Notes under the pieces: model-generated
Databases searched by the model: none
The model's input: the letters and a program-made list of their open reading frames with translations, nothing else
Told to the model about the DNA's origin: nothing
Program-made: the position numbers and the translations under genes
DNA from: Candidatus Caenarcanales bacterium
GTDB taxonomy: Bacteria > Cyanobacteriota > Vampirovibrionia > 2-02-FULL-35-15
Reading direction: 5' to 3'
NCBI GenBank assembly: GCA_020050435.1
Contig: JAGVKQ010000007.1
Coordinates: 1 to 64,000, forward strand
DNA: 64,000 nt
In this document: positions 42,831-50,376 of the stretch, piece by piece
How the letters are laid out: every line of letters starts with the position of its first letter
Numbering within the stretch: the stretch's first letter is position 1

Positions 42831-42846
42831 CCGTAAAACAAATAAA

Positions 42847-42870
42847 AAAGACACCGCGCAAGGTGCCTTT
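42847..42870 (-). terminator. Intrinsic terminator of the small membrane-protein gene
   Basis: On the minus strand AAAGGCACC and GGTGTCTTT pair with one mismatch around a 6-nt loop, followed by TTTATTTG. It lies 31 bp after the small gene's stop. Confidence 0.65.
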
Positions 42871-42901
42871 TCTTTTTGAAGGAGGAGAACAGAGGAGAGA
42901 A

Positions 42902-42997
42902 TTAATGAACTCTAATAAAACCAATAACTACAGCCATAATTACAATAATTCCATGTAAACCTAATGTGCTAAAAACTTTTTCTACTTTTGCTGACAT
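42902..42997 (-). CDS. Tiny single-span membrane protein, 31 aa
   Basis: The reading frame MSAKVEKVFSTLGLHG continues with a hydrophobic IIVIMAVVIGF helix and ends in IRVH. AAGAGAG lies about 7 nt before the ATG, and an intrinsic terminator follows the stop, so the gene looks like a complete small transcription unit. No family is recognised; single-span peptides of this kind often bind larger membrane complexes. Confidence 0.55.
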   Translation of the reverse strand: MSAKVEKVFSTLGLHGIIVIMAVVIGFIRVH

Positions 42998-43065
42998 ATT
43001 TATACTCTCTTATTTATATAAAGGACAATCTTCTAAAAACTTGATAGAGGTTTTATACCCAGTTT

Positions 43066-43138
43066 TTGACACTTTATAACTTGTAGAATTAAAAATCTAG
43101 CGATAGAAACCCAAAAAGGGGCTTAATGTATAAGCCCC
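43066..43138 (+). other. Possible promoter followed by a GC-rich hairpin
   Basis: TTGACA at 43066-43071 is followed 17 bp later by TTAAAA, a possible -10. Downstream, GGGGCTTA (43118) and TAAGCCCC (ending 43138) form an 8-bp stem. A strong GGAGGAGG at 43151-43158 is not followed by a usable reading frame. It could be an sRNA or an untranslated leader for the methyltransferase gene at 43261. Confidence 0.3.
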
Positions 43139-43260
43139 CGCAAGGGTCAAAGGAGGAGGTGTAACGGGTCGTAGAATATAAGACTCTTTGTGTAAAGATA
43201 GGTTCCTTAACCCTGGCAAATTATAAGAAGAAAATAAATGAATTAAAGGTTAAAAAAACA

Positions 43261-44130
43261 ATGATGATAAAATCATCTGACCAAAATATGAAATTGTTTT
43301 CAATACCTCCTGCCAAACTTGCAGTCAGAGATCTTAATGCTGGCGATAGAGATATCTTATTTTGGGTTGGAAGTACACTGGATAGTTTGAAGAATCCTCT
43401 TCAAGGTGACTCAATTACCAGTAAGGCTTTGTTAACCCCAAATGCATTAAAAGTATTCTATGGTGAAATCTGGGAAGTTATAGGTGAAATGCCTCACGAT
43501 CATTATGTCCTTGAACTAGGTGCTGGTGTTGGGGACTCTTTAGATTATTATCCCCCAGAAGTAAGATCTAAAATCATCCCTATCGATAAAGATCAATCTT
43601 TGCTAGATGTTTTTGTAAGTAAACATAAGCCAGTGGGTACGATTTGTGCTAATTTTTTTGAATTGAAAGAATCTCAAAGAGATCCTAAATTAAGATTTTC
43701 TACATGCTTAGGTACTAATGCTATTCATTATGCTAAAAATTGTGCTGAGCTAAGAAGTCTATTTAATGGAATAGATAATTTACTTGATTTTAGTCCTAGA
43801 AGTGGAAAAAAAACTATTTTACAAATTCTTCATGGTGGTGGTCCTAGTGGAGGGCTAAGAATGGGTGGCATAAAAACCCTTTCTCCTCAACTTCTTGGGG
43901 AATTAGGCTATACCTGTGAATTAATTCCTATTGATATAGAAGTTTTAACTGCTAGGAAAGACTTAAATGAAGCTCAAAGAGCAATTACTACATATAAGTT
44001 TTATGGTAAAACTAATTTCTTAGGTTCAGGTCCAGAAGGAATGTATAACTATGAACAGCCTGGAATCCATGAAAACTTTGTAATAGAAAAGCTTGAATGC
44101 CATCTTTTACATGCAGAAAAGGTTAGTTAA
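43261..44130 (+). CDS. SAM-dependent methyltransferase-like protein, 289 aa
   Basis: The Rossmann-type motif I is YVLELGAGVGDSLDYYP near residue 81, followed by KIIPIDKDQSLLDVF (motif II acidic Asp near 106) and a CLGTNAIHYAKN segment near 143 at the motif IV position. The C-terminal part is unusual and the substrate is unknown. The gene starts with ATGATG, with a weak AAAGG upstream. Its 3' end overlaps the converging asd by 8 bp. Confidence 0.65.
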   Translation: MMIKSSDQNMKLFSIPPAKLAVRDLNAGDRDILFWVGSTLDSLKNPLQGDSITSKALLTPNALKVFYGEIWEVIGEMPHDHYVLELGAGVGDSLDYYPPEVRSKIIPIDKDQSLLDVFVSKHKPVGTICANFFELKESQRDPKLRFSTCLGTNAIHYAKNCAELRSLFNGIDNLLDFSPRSGKKTILQILHGGGPSGGLRMGGIKTLSPQLLGELGYTCELIPIDIEVLTARKDLNEAQRAITTYKFYGKTNFLGSGPEGMYNYEQPGIHENFVIEKLECHLLHAEKVS

Positions 44131-45154
44131 CTTTTGCCTTAACCAAATTTTCTTTAACTAAAACTTCAGCTATTCTAACAGCGTTTAATGCTGCACCGAT
44201 TCTAAGGTTATCTGCCACTATCCACATATTGAATGTATTTGGATTTGAATTATCTTTTCTAATACGTCCTATGTAAACAGGATCCTTATCAGCTACATCA
44301 ATAGCCATAGGATATTTTGAATTAGTAGGATCATCAACGATTTCTATAAGAGGATCTTTAGAAAAAGCATCAGTAATTTGCTTTACAGTGGTGGAATTAT
44401 TTAGTTCTACATTTACACTCTCACTATGTCCCGTATAAACAGGGACACGGACTGCAGTGCATGTAATTCTTAAATCAGGCAGACTAAGAATCTTTCTGGA
44501 TTCAAGAATAACTTTTATTTCTTCTTTTGTATAACCATCATCAGAAAAAACATCTATGTGTGGGACTACATTGAATGCAAATTTGCGGTTAGTAGAATTA
44601 GATGAATAAGAACCTTTAGATAAATGATCTTTTGATTGTTCGGAAAGTTCATCGATAGCAGCTTTTCCTGCACCTGATACGCTTTGATAAGTGCTAATCA
44701 CTACTCTTTTTAATCCTGCTAATTCATTTAAAACTTTTAATGCTGGAACTAACTGTGCTGTAGTGCAGTTAGGGTTTGCAATGATACCTTTGTGATTTTT
44801 TAGAGCATCATTATTTACACCAGCCACTACTAGCGGTACATCATTATCCATTCTATAAGCAGAGCTATTATCGATGATTACTGCTCCTGCTTTAACTGCA
44901 TGTGGTACTAATTCTTTACTTATCGTTCCACCGGCAGAAGCTAAAACTATGTCTACGTCTTTAAAGCTATCTTTTGTAGCTAATTCTACCGTGTATTCTT
45001 TTCCTTGAAACTTTACTTTACTTCCAGCAGATTTTTCTGAAGAGAGAAGTTTTAAATTCTTAATAGGAAAATTTCTTTCTTCAAGTATCCTAAGAAACAT
45101 ACGGCCTACGTTTCCAGTAGCACCGAGAATTGCAATATTTACTTTTTCTGACAT
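44123..45154 (-). CDS. asd: Aspartate-semialdehyde dehydrogenase
   Basis: It makes aspartate semialdehyde, the branch point to lysine/diaminopimelate, threonine and methionine. The NADP site is VNIAILGATGNVGRMFLRIL at the N-terminus, the catalytic Cys lies in IIANPNCTTAQLVPALKVL near residue 130, and STYQSVSGAGKAAIDEL near 155 and VPVYTGHSESVNVEL near 240 complete the pattern. The length of 343 residues is normal. The dapA gene, the next pathway step toward diaminopimelate, is 0.7 kb away on the other strand. Confidence 0.95.
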   Translation of the reverse strand: MSEKVNIAILGATGNVGRMFLRILEERNFPIKNLKLLSSEKSAGSKVKFQGKEYTVELATKDSFKDVDIVLASAGGTISKELVPHAVKAGAVIIDNSSAYRMDNDVPLVVAGVNNDALKNHKGIIANPNCTTAQLVPALKVLNELAGLKRVVISTYQSVSGAGKAAIDELSEQSKDHLSKGSYSSNSTNRKFAFNVVPHIDVFSDDGYTKEEIKVILESRKILSLPDLRITCTAVRVPVYTGHSESVNVELNNSTTVKQITDAFSKDPLIEIVDDPTNSKYPMAIDVADKDPVYIGRIRKDNSNPNTFNMWIVADNLRIGAALNAVRIAEVLVKENLVKAKVN

Positions 45155-45196
45155 AACTCTTTTATACCTCGTGGAAGTACTATGATATCAAATTTT

Positions 45197-45841
45197 TTAA
45201 TCTGTAATTCTTCCATTTAGGAATAGCTGTCTTGGGTCTGATAATGAGTAGGCAATTCTATGTGTGCCACATGCAGAACAAAGTCCCTGGCAACAATGCT
45301 TAGTTTTAGGAGCTATATTAATGTTTTCAAATCTCTTTTCAAGTTCTTGTTCTAATCTAGTACTTTGGTTTTTAAGCTCTAATCTTGAAACCCCATATGT
45401 ATAAATCCAGCTTGCAAATACACAGCATTTATTCTGTTCTTTTAAAATTAACTCGTCAAGAGTCGTACATATTTTATCAACTGTTGGTTCGATGATTTGT
45501 GAGTAAATTAATCTTTTTGAAGTGGATTTTCTCTTGTCATCATCTTCAAATGATCCATCTGGTAATGAGGCTTCCCCCAAGGACTCTTTATTTCTTTGCC
45601 ATAGAGATAATATTTCTTCTAATTCTTTTTCAGGAAAGTTATTACCATGAAGGCTTCTCCATGAGCCCATATGTCTGCAACCTGCAATCCAAGAATTTAC
45701 ATCAGATGAAAAAATATTTATAAGCAATCCTGCAGGATTAGAACTTCCATGGACATCTATATGTCTAATACCTAAATCAACTTTCATCACAATAGAAATG
45801 AGTATAATATATAAGAACAGATATTTCATAGATGTCATCAC
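45197..45841 (-). CDS. Cysteine-rich hypothetical protein, 214 aa, N-terminal signal/anchor
   Basis: Not recognised. A hydrophobic N-terminus (MKYLFLYIILISIVM) suggests export or membrane anchoring. The remainder holds paired cysteines: GCRHMG, CCVF and CCQGLCSACGTH near the C-terminus, which could bind metal or form disulfides. Starts at GTG 45841, ATG 45838 or ATG 45829 are all possible. The gene diverges from dapA. Confidence 0.55.
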   Translation of the reverse strand: MMTSMKYLFLYIILISIVMKVDLGIRHIDVHGSSNPAGLLINIFSSDVNSWIAGCRHMGSWRSLHGNNFPEKELEEILSLWQRNKESLGEASLPDGSFEDDDKRKSTSKRLIYSQIIEPTVDKICTTLDELILKEQNKCCVFASWIYTYGVSRLELKNQSTRLEQELEKRFENINIAPKTKHCCQGLCSACGTHRIAYSLSDPRQLFLNGRITD

Positions 45842-45862
45842 GAATTGCAGATTCTAATTTGA

Positions 45863-45868
45863 TATAAT
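45863..45868 (+). promoter_or_regulatory. -10 box directly before dapA, likely leaderless
   Basis: TATAAT ends 8 nt before the dapA ATG at 45877. No Shine-Dalgarno sequence and no good -35 are visible. Confidence 0.45.
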
Positions 45869-45876
45869 GATTTCCT

Positions 45877-46779
45877 ATGCAAAATAACCTTGGACAAATA
45901 TTAACAGCAATGGTTACACCATTTAAAGATGATTTGTCTATTGATTATGAAGCGACTGAAAAACTTGTTAGTCACTTAATAAAAACTGGCACTGATAGCA
46001 TCGTAGTAGCTGGTACTACTGGTGAAAGCCCTACTCTTTCTCATGAAGAAGAAATTGAACTTTGTAAGTTTGTAAAAAAAACTGCAAGTGGTAAAGCAAA
46101 AATAGTTTTAAGTACTGGATCAAACTGCACCAGAACAGCGACAGAATCTACAAAAAAAGCAAATGCTTTAGGAATTGATGGAATACTTTCCGTAGTTCCT
46201 TACTATAATAAACCCTCTCAAGCTGGTTTATTGGCTCACTTTTCAGAAATTGCTAAGTCTACTGACTTGCCTATTATTCTTTATAATATTCCAGGTCGCA
46301 CAGGAATAAATATGGAGCCTGCTACTACAGCTGAACTTGCACATAAGTTTAAAAATATAAATTCTTATAAAGATGCTACAGGAAATCTTGAACATACTAG
46401 TCAGGTTATTCAATTATGCCCTAAAGGATTTTTAGTATTTAGCGGTGATGATGGACTTTTACTTCCTATGTTATCTGTCGGTGCAGTAGGTGTTATAAGT
46501 GTAACTTCTCATTTATTTGGTATAGAGATGAAAGATATGATAAAGTTCTACCTAGAGGGTAAAATTGATAGAGCAAAAGATATTCATCATATTTTATTTC
46601 CTGTTTTCAAGACACTTTTTAAAGCACCAAATCCTACCTGTGTAAAGGCAGCCCTTGAGTTCAAAGGAATTATAAAATCTAATTTAAGATTGCCTCTTGT
46701 AAAATTGAATGAAAAAGATTTAAATGAATTGAAGACAATAATCGAACAAACAGAGAAACAATTGGTAGGGATAAGATAA
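45877..46779 (+). CDS. dapA: 4-hydroxy-tetrahydrodipicolinate synthase
   Basis: DapA condenses pyruvate with aspartate semialdehyde toward diaminopimelate and lysine. Motifs: TAMVTPFKDDLSIDY near residue 9, GTTGESPTLSHEEE near 46, VVPYYNKPSQAGL near 107 (catalytic Tyr), LYNIPGRTGINMEP near 135, the Schiff-base Lys in SYKDATGN near 162, and FSGDDGLLLPMLSVGAVGVI near 187. The length of 300 residues is normal. Comparison with the divergent aldolase at 30671-32248 supports the assignment of that gene. Confidence 0.96.
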   Translation: MQNNLGQILTAMVTPFKDDLSIDYEATEKLVSHLIKTGTDSIVVAGTTGESPTLSHEEEIELCKFVKKTASGKAKIVLSTGSNCTRTATESTKKANALGIDGILSVVPYYNKPSQAGLLAHFSEIAKSTDLPIILYNIPGRTGINMEPATTAELAHKFKNINSYKDATGNLEHTSQVIQLCPKGFLVFSGDDGLLLPMLSVGAVGVISVTSHLFGIEMKDMIKFYLEGKIDRAKDIHHILFPVFKTLFKAPNPTCVKAALEFKGIIKSNLRLPLVKLNEKDLNELKTIIEQTEKQLVGIR

Positions 46780-46865
46780 CTCTGCCCTAAGAAACAAAAA
46801 GGTTTAAATGAAGGATTTGTAGAGGCGTCAATTTATTGCGACTCAAAAGAAAAAAAGGAAACAAC

Positions 46866-48659
46866 ATGACCAATATAACAAAAGATGATAACCAAGAAAA
46901 AAAAGTCAGAAAAGTAATTAAACGTGGAGACGATACACTCGTTGTAAATAGAGGTGATGATTTTAGCCCTATCTCTTTTGTAAAAGGTGCCATAACAAAA
47001 GTTATTCCATTAGGTGGAATGTGTGAAATTGGAAAAAATACATGGGTTATAGAACATGGTGATGACATTGTTTTAATTGATGGTGGACTTGCATTTCCTA
47101 CAGATGAAATGCCTGGTGTTGAAATTGTACTTCCTGATATTACTTATCTTGTTCAGAATAAAAATAAGATTAAAGGCTTAGTTATTACTCATGGTCATGA
47201 AGATCACATTGGTGGAATAGTGCCTATGTTAAAGCAGTTTGATATTCCTATAATTTATGGACCATCACTTGCTATTGGTTTGCTAGAACAAAAATTAAAA
47301 GATGCTGAACTTTTAGATAGAACAACTCTTCAAAAGGGAAGACCAAGACAAACATTTCACATTGGCTCTATTGCTTTTACTTATGTAAGAAATACTCACT
47401 CTATTGCTGATAGTTTCTGTCTAGTTATTCATACACCGAGTGGAAAGATTGTTCACTCTGGAGATTTTAAGTTTGATTTTACTCCAGTGGATGGAGAATT
47501 TTTTGATGTTTTTACGCTCGCTAAGATTGCAGAAGATGGTGTTGAGCTTTTAATAAGTGACAGTACAAATGTAGAAAGAGAAGGCTATACACCTTCAGAG
47601 CGTTCTGTTTATGCTCGTCTTGAAGAGGAATTTAAAAAAGCCCCTGGAAGAATAATAATTACTACATTTGCTTCTCAGGTTCACAGAGTTAGGCAGATCC
47701 TTGAAATCTGTGTCAAGCTTGGAAAAAAAGTAGGAATTTTTGGAAGGTCAATGTTACTTCTTGCTACGATTTCACGCGATCTTGGTCACATGAAATTTCC
47801 AGATGGTTTGATTGTGAATATGGATGATCTTAGAAGAATGAATGATGAGAGAATCGTAATTTTAACTACAGGATCTCAAGGTGAACCTTTATCAGCATTG
47901 ACCAGGATGGCATTTGATGAACATAAACAAATTACTATTCAAAAAAATGACACAGTAATTATTTCCGCTACTGCAATTCCTGGAAATGAAAGATCTGTAG
48001 CAAATGTAGTTAATGCTCTAGCTGCTAAAGGAGCTACGGTGATTTATGGTAGAGATACTGGAATTCATGTTTCAGGTCATGCTTGTAAAGAAGAACAAAG
48101 AATGCTCTTGAATATTGTTAAACCAAAATATTTTTTACCAGCTCACGGTGAATATAGGATGCTTGTAATGCATGGAAATGTAGGAGTTGAGTGTGGCGTT
48201 GATCCTAAAAATGTTTTTATTATGGAAAATGGAGATGTTCTTGAATTGAAAGATGGATCTGCAAAATTACATGGACAAGTACCAGCTGGAATTATTATGG
48301 TAGATAGTACTAGAGTTGGTGATGTCGATGAGCATATTATTGAGCAGAGACAAAAACTAGCTTCTGAAGGACTTCTCAGTATAATGGTTACCGTAAAAAA
48401 TAAGAAAGTTCTAGCTGAGCCTACAATTGAAGCTAAAGGATTAGTCTTGGCTCAGGAAGACAATACTCATGGTCAGTTTGTAGTTGATGCTAAGAAGTTA
48501 ATCATGAAAACAATTAATGAAAACATAGAAAAACTGCCAAATAAACCAGAAAGCATTGAAACCTTAAAGCAAATGGTTAATGAAGAGTTAAAGAAGTTGA
48601 TTCATGAAGAACTGAAAAGGGAACCTTTAGTTCAGGTTGTAATCTTAGAATCTATATAG
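46866..48659 (+). CDS. rnj: Ribonuclease J
   Basis: This metallo-beta-lactamase/beta-CASP ribonuclease acts in mRNA decay and rRNA processing. Motifs: IPLGGMCEIGKN near residue 47, LVITHGHEDHIGGI near 101 (metal site), VHSGDFKFDFTPVD near 197, then SDSTNVEREGYTPSE, ITTFASQVHRVRQI and LTTGSQGEP of the beta-CASP region, and HVSGHACKEEQ near 399. The C-terminal domain is present. The ATG at 46866 has an AAGGA ribosome binding site about 5-6 nt upstream, so the earlier TTG is rejected. Confidence 0.95.
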   Translation: MTNITKDDNQEKKVRKVIKRGDDTLVVNRGDDFSPISFVKGAITKVIPLGGMCEIGKNTWVIEHGDDIVLIDGGLAFPTDEMPGVEIVLPDITYLVQNKNKIKGLVITHGHEDHIGGIVPMLKQFDIPIIYGPSLAIGLLEQKLKDAELLDRTTLQKGRPRQTFHIGSIAFTYVRNTHSIADSFCLVIHTPSGKIVHSGDFKFDFTPVDGEFFDVFTLAKIAEDGVELLISDSTNVEREGYTPSERSVYARLEEEFKKAPGRIIITTFASQVHRVRQILEICVKLGKKVGIFGRSMLLLATISRDLGHMKFPDGLIVNMDDLRRMNDERIVILTTGSQGEPLSALTRMAFDEHKQITIQKNDTVIISATAIPGNERSVANVVNALAAKGATVIYGRDTGIHVSGHACKEEQRMLLNIVKPKYFLPAHGEYRMLVMHGNVGVECGVDPKNVFIMENGDVLELKDGSAKLHGQVPAGIIMVDSTRVGDVDEHIIEQRQKLASEGLLSIMVTVKNKKVLAEPTIEAKGLVLAQEDNTHGQFVVDAKKLIMKTINENIEKLPNKPESIETLKQMVNEELKKLIHEELKREPLVQVVILESI

Positions 48660-48662
48660 AAA

Positions 48663-48682
48663 GCTAGAGTACGTACTCTAGC
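48663..48682. terminator. Perfect palindrome after RNase J gene
   Basis: GCTAGAGTACGTACTCTAGC starts 3 bp after the stop codon and is followed by CTTCGGGG. It has the same form as the palindrome after trxA, with three compensated base-pair changes, but no T-run. Confidence 0.5.
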
Positions 48683-48703
48683 CTTCGGGGTACAACATAA
48701 TTA

Positions 48704-48943
48704 ATGATGTATAAACTCAAATCCTGGGATTCTCACCAGATTGATGTTAATAGATTGCCTGATTATAAGCTAATCGGCAAGCTTCTTTTGGAAGAAACTA
48801 TAAAATATCCTGGTGATATTGTAGTGATAGAAAATAAAAACTATATTACCGTAGAAAAAATCAATCAATATTATTTTGATGGTGTTAGATACCAGTTTGC
48901 AAAAACAAAATTAATCGTTAAAGCATTAGAAACTTTCTGCTAA
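48704..48943 (+). CDS. Hypothetical protein, 79 aa
   Basis: Not recognised. A small soluble protein with alternating strands (KYPGDIVVIENKNYITVEKI near residue 35). Starts at ATGATG with no clear ribosome binding site. It lies between the RNase J gene and a secreted protein gene on the same strand. Confidence 0.45.
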   Translation: MMYKLKSWDSHQIDVNRLPDYKLIGKLLLEETIKYPGDIVVIENKNYITVEKINQYYFDGVRYQFAKTKLIVKALETFC

Positions 48944-49057
48944 TTTGCTGGTTTATTAAAATTGCAAATTAAACTAGGGAAGACTCTTGTTTTTTTTTAC
49001 AGGGTTTTAAAAAATTACTACTATTGGGTAAGAAAGATTGGAAAGGGTAGTGAAAAA

Positions 49058-49426
49058 ATGAAAAAGAAACTATTTGTTGTATTAATTATTGCAACTTTTT
49101 TGTCTAGTAATGCATATGCTAAGGAAGGCAAACAAGATAAAATCTCATCGTGTGAGCTTTTAAATAATAAATATGAAGATCTAGATTGTGTTGATGCTTC
49201 TACGACTGGTTCTATTTGTAATTCAGATGAAGAAATTATAAGCTTACCTAGAAAATCTCAATTATGTTGTTGTTTTAGAAACTCAAGTTCATCAGAAGAA
49301 TTTTCTGATGAAGGTGACACCGAACCAGTTGATGGGGAGCCATTTAATGAAGAAATAGATAATGAAGAAGAGGGTTCAGATGGTGAAGGCGAATTTGGTT
49401 TTAAGAAACATCATGGAAAACACTAA
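49058..49426 (+). CDS. Secreted acidic Cys-containing protein, 122 aa
   Basis: The ATG at 49058 begins a typical signal peptide (KKKLFVVLIIATFLSSNAYA, cleavage after AYA), so the longer frame from 48962 is unlikely. The mature part has cysteines including a CCC triplet (SQLCCCFRN) and a strongly acidic Asp/Glu tail ending in KKHHGKH. The function is unknown; calcium or metal binding is possible. It overlaps the converging ftsY by 4 bp. Confidence 0.55.
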   Translation: MKKKLFVVLIIATFLSSNAYAKEGKQDKISSCELLNNKYEDLDCVDASTTGSICNSDEEIISLPRKSQLCCCFRNSSSSEEFSDEGDTEPVDGEPFNEEIDNEEEGSDGEGEFGFKKHHGKH

Positions 49427-50346
49427 CTTAATAGTCCTTCTAAATAGTCATCAAGATTAAAATCTACTATATCATCTAACTTTTCACCAGTGCCTATGAT
49501 TTTTACTGGTAAAGATAGCTTATGCATGATGTTTAAAACTACTCCGCCTTTTGCTGAGCCATCTAATTTAGAGAGAATAATTCCTGTTAAGCCCACTACT
49601 TTTGAAAATATTTCTGCCTGTGAGATAGCATTTTGACCAATGGTAGCATCTAGAACTATGAGTTTTTCTATAAGTAATCCATCAGTATTTTTATTTACTA
49701 CATTGTCGATCTTCTTTAATTCATCCATTAGATTTGTTTGGGATTGAAGTCTGCCTGCTGTATCTATAAGAAGAATATCAAAACCTTCTTTTTTTGCTTT
49801 TTCAATGGATCCAAAAACTACAGCATCAGGTTTTTTAATGTCTTCAGGGGCATAGATCTCTGCACCAGCCCTTTTTGACCAGATATCTAGTTGTTCACCT
49901 GCTGCAGCACGAAAGGTGTCTCCTGCTGCAATTAAAACTTTTTTACCTTCTTGTTTAAATCTATTTGCTAATTTTCCTATAGATGTAGTTTTACCAGAAC
50001 CGTTTACACCGACTATGAGGAAGATTTCTAATTCATTAGTGTTTATAGTCTTATAGTCATATGGTCCTATAATTTTTTTAATTGCATCTTTTATTTTGTT
50101 TTTTATCTCAGTATTGGATATTTCTTTTTCTTTAGCGCTAGATTTTAATTCCTCTACAATTTTTTCTGACAATTCCAAACCTACATCTGCTTTGATTAAT
50201 TTTTCAAAGAGATCATCAAAAAACTCTTCATTGATTATAATTTTTTCTTCTATTTGAACGGGTGCATTGCTTTCCTGTGGTTTAGATCCAGGCAAAATAC
50301 TGCCTGTTTTAAATAATGCTTGTTTTAATTTGTCAAATAAGCCCAT
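49423..50346 (-). CDS. ftsY: Signal recognition particle receptor FtsY
   Basis: This GTPase docks SRP-ribosome complexes to the membrane. NG-domain motifs: G1 VGVNGSGKTTSIGKLA near residue 113, AAGDTFRAAAGEQL near 141, G3 DILLIDTAGRLQSQT near 193, and SKLDGSAKGG near 262 (TKLDG motif). The acidic N-terminal extension is very short (about 40 residues), as in many bacteria. The length of 307 residues is normal for a compact FtsY. Confidence 0.95.
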   Translation of the reverse strand: MGLFDKLKQALFKTGSILPGSKPQESNAPVQIEEKIIINEEFFDDLFEKLIKADVGLELSEKIVEELKSSAKEKEISNTEIKNKIKDAIKKIIGPYDYKTINTNELEIFLIVGVNGSGKTTSIGKLANRFKQEGKKVLIAAGDTFRAAAGEQLDIWSKRAGAEIYAPEDIKKPDAVVFGSIEKAKKEGFDILLIDTAGRLQSQTNLMDELKKIDNVVNKNTDGLLIEKLIVLDATIGQNAISQAEIFSKVVGLTGIILSKLDGSAKGGVVLNIMHKLSLPVKIIGTGEKLDDIVDFNLDDYLEGLLS

Positions 50347-50364
50347 AGATACAATTTTATCATC

Positions 50365-50370
50365 TATAAT
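50365..50370 (+). promoter_or_regulatory. -10 box directly before the DUF4127 gene, likely leaderless
   Basis: TATAAT ends 6 nt before the ATG at 50377, in the short gap between the divergent ftsY and DUF4127 genes. No Shine-Dalgarno sequence is present. Confidence 0.45.
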
Positions 50371-50376
50371 CTAAAT

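Noticed and set aside
46819-46842. GAGGCGTCAATTTATTGCGACTC as a further RAYT-type palindrome
   Set aside because: The arms match only imperfectly; it may be a decayed copy, but this cannot be supported from one example.
46836-46865. Earlier TTG start for RNase J
   Set aside because: The ATG at 46866 has a proper AAGGA site at the right distance.
48962-49057. Longer N-terminus for the secreted acidic protein
   Set aside because: The ATG at 49058 begins a textbook signal peptide; the upstream 32 residues would bury it.
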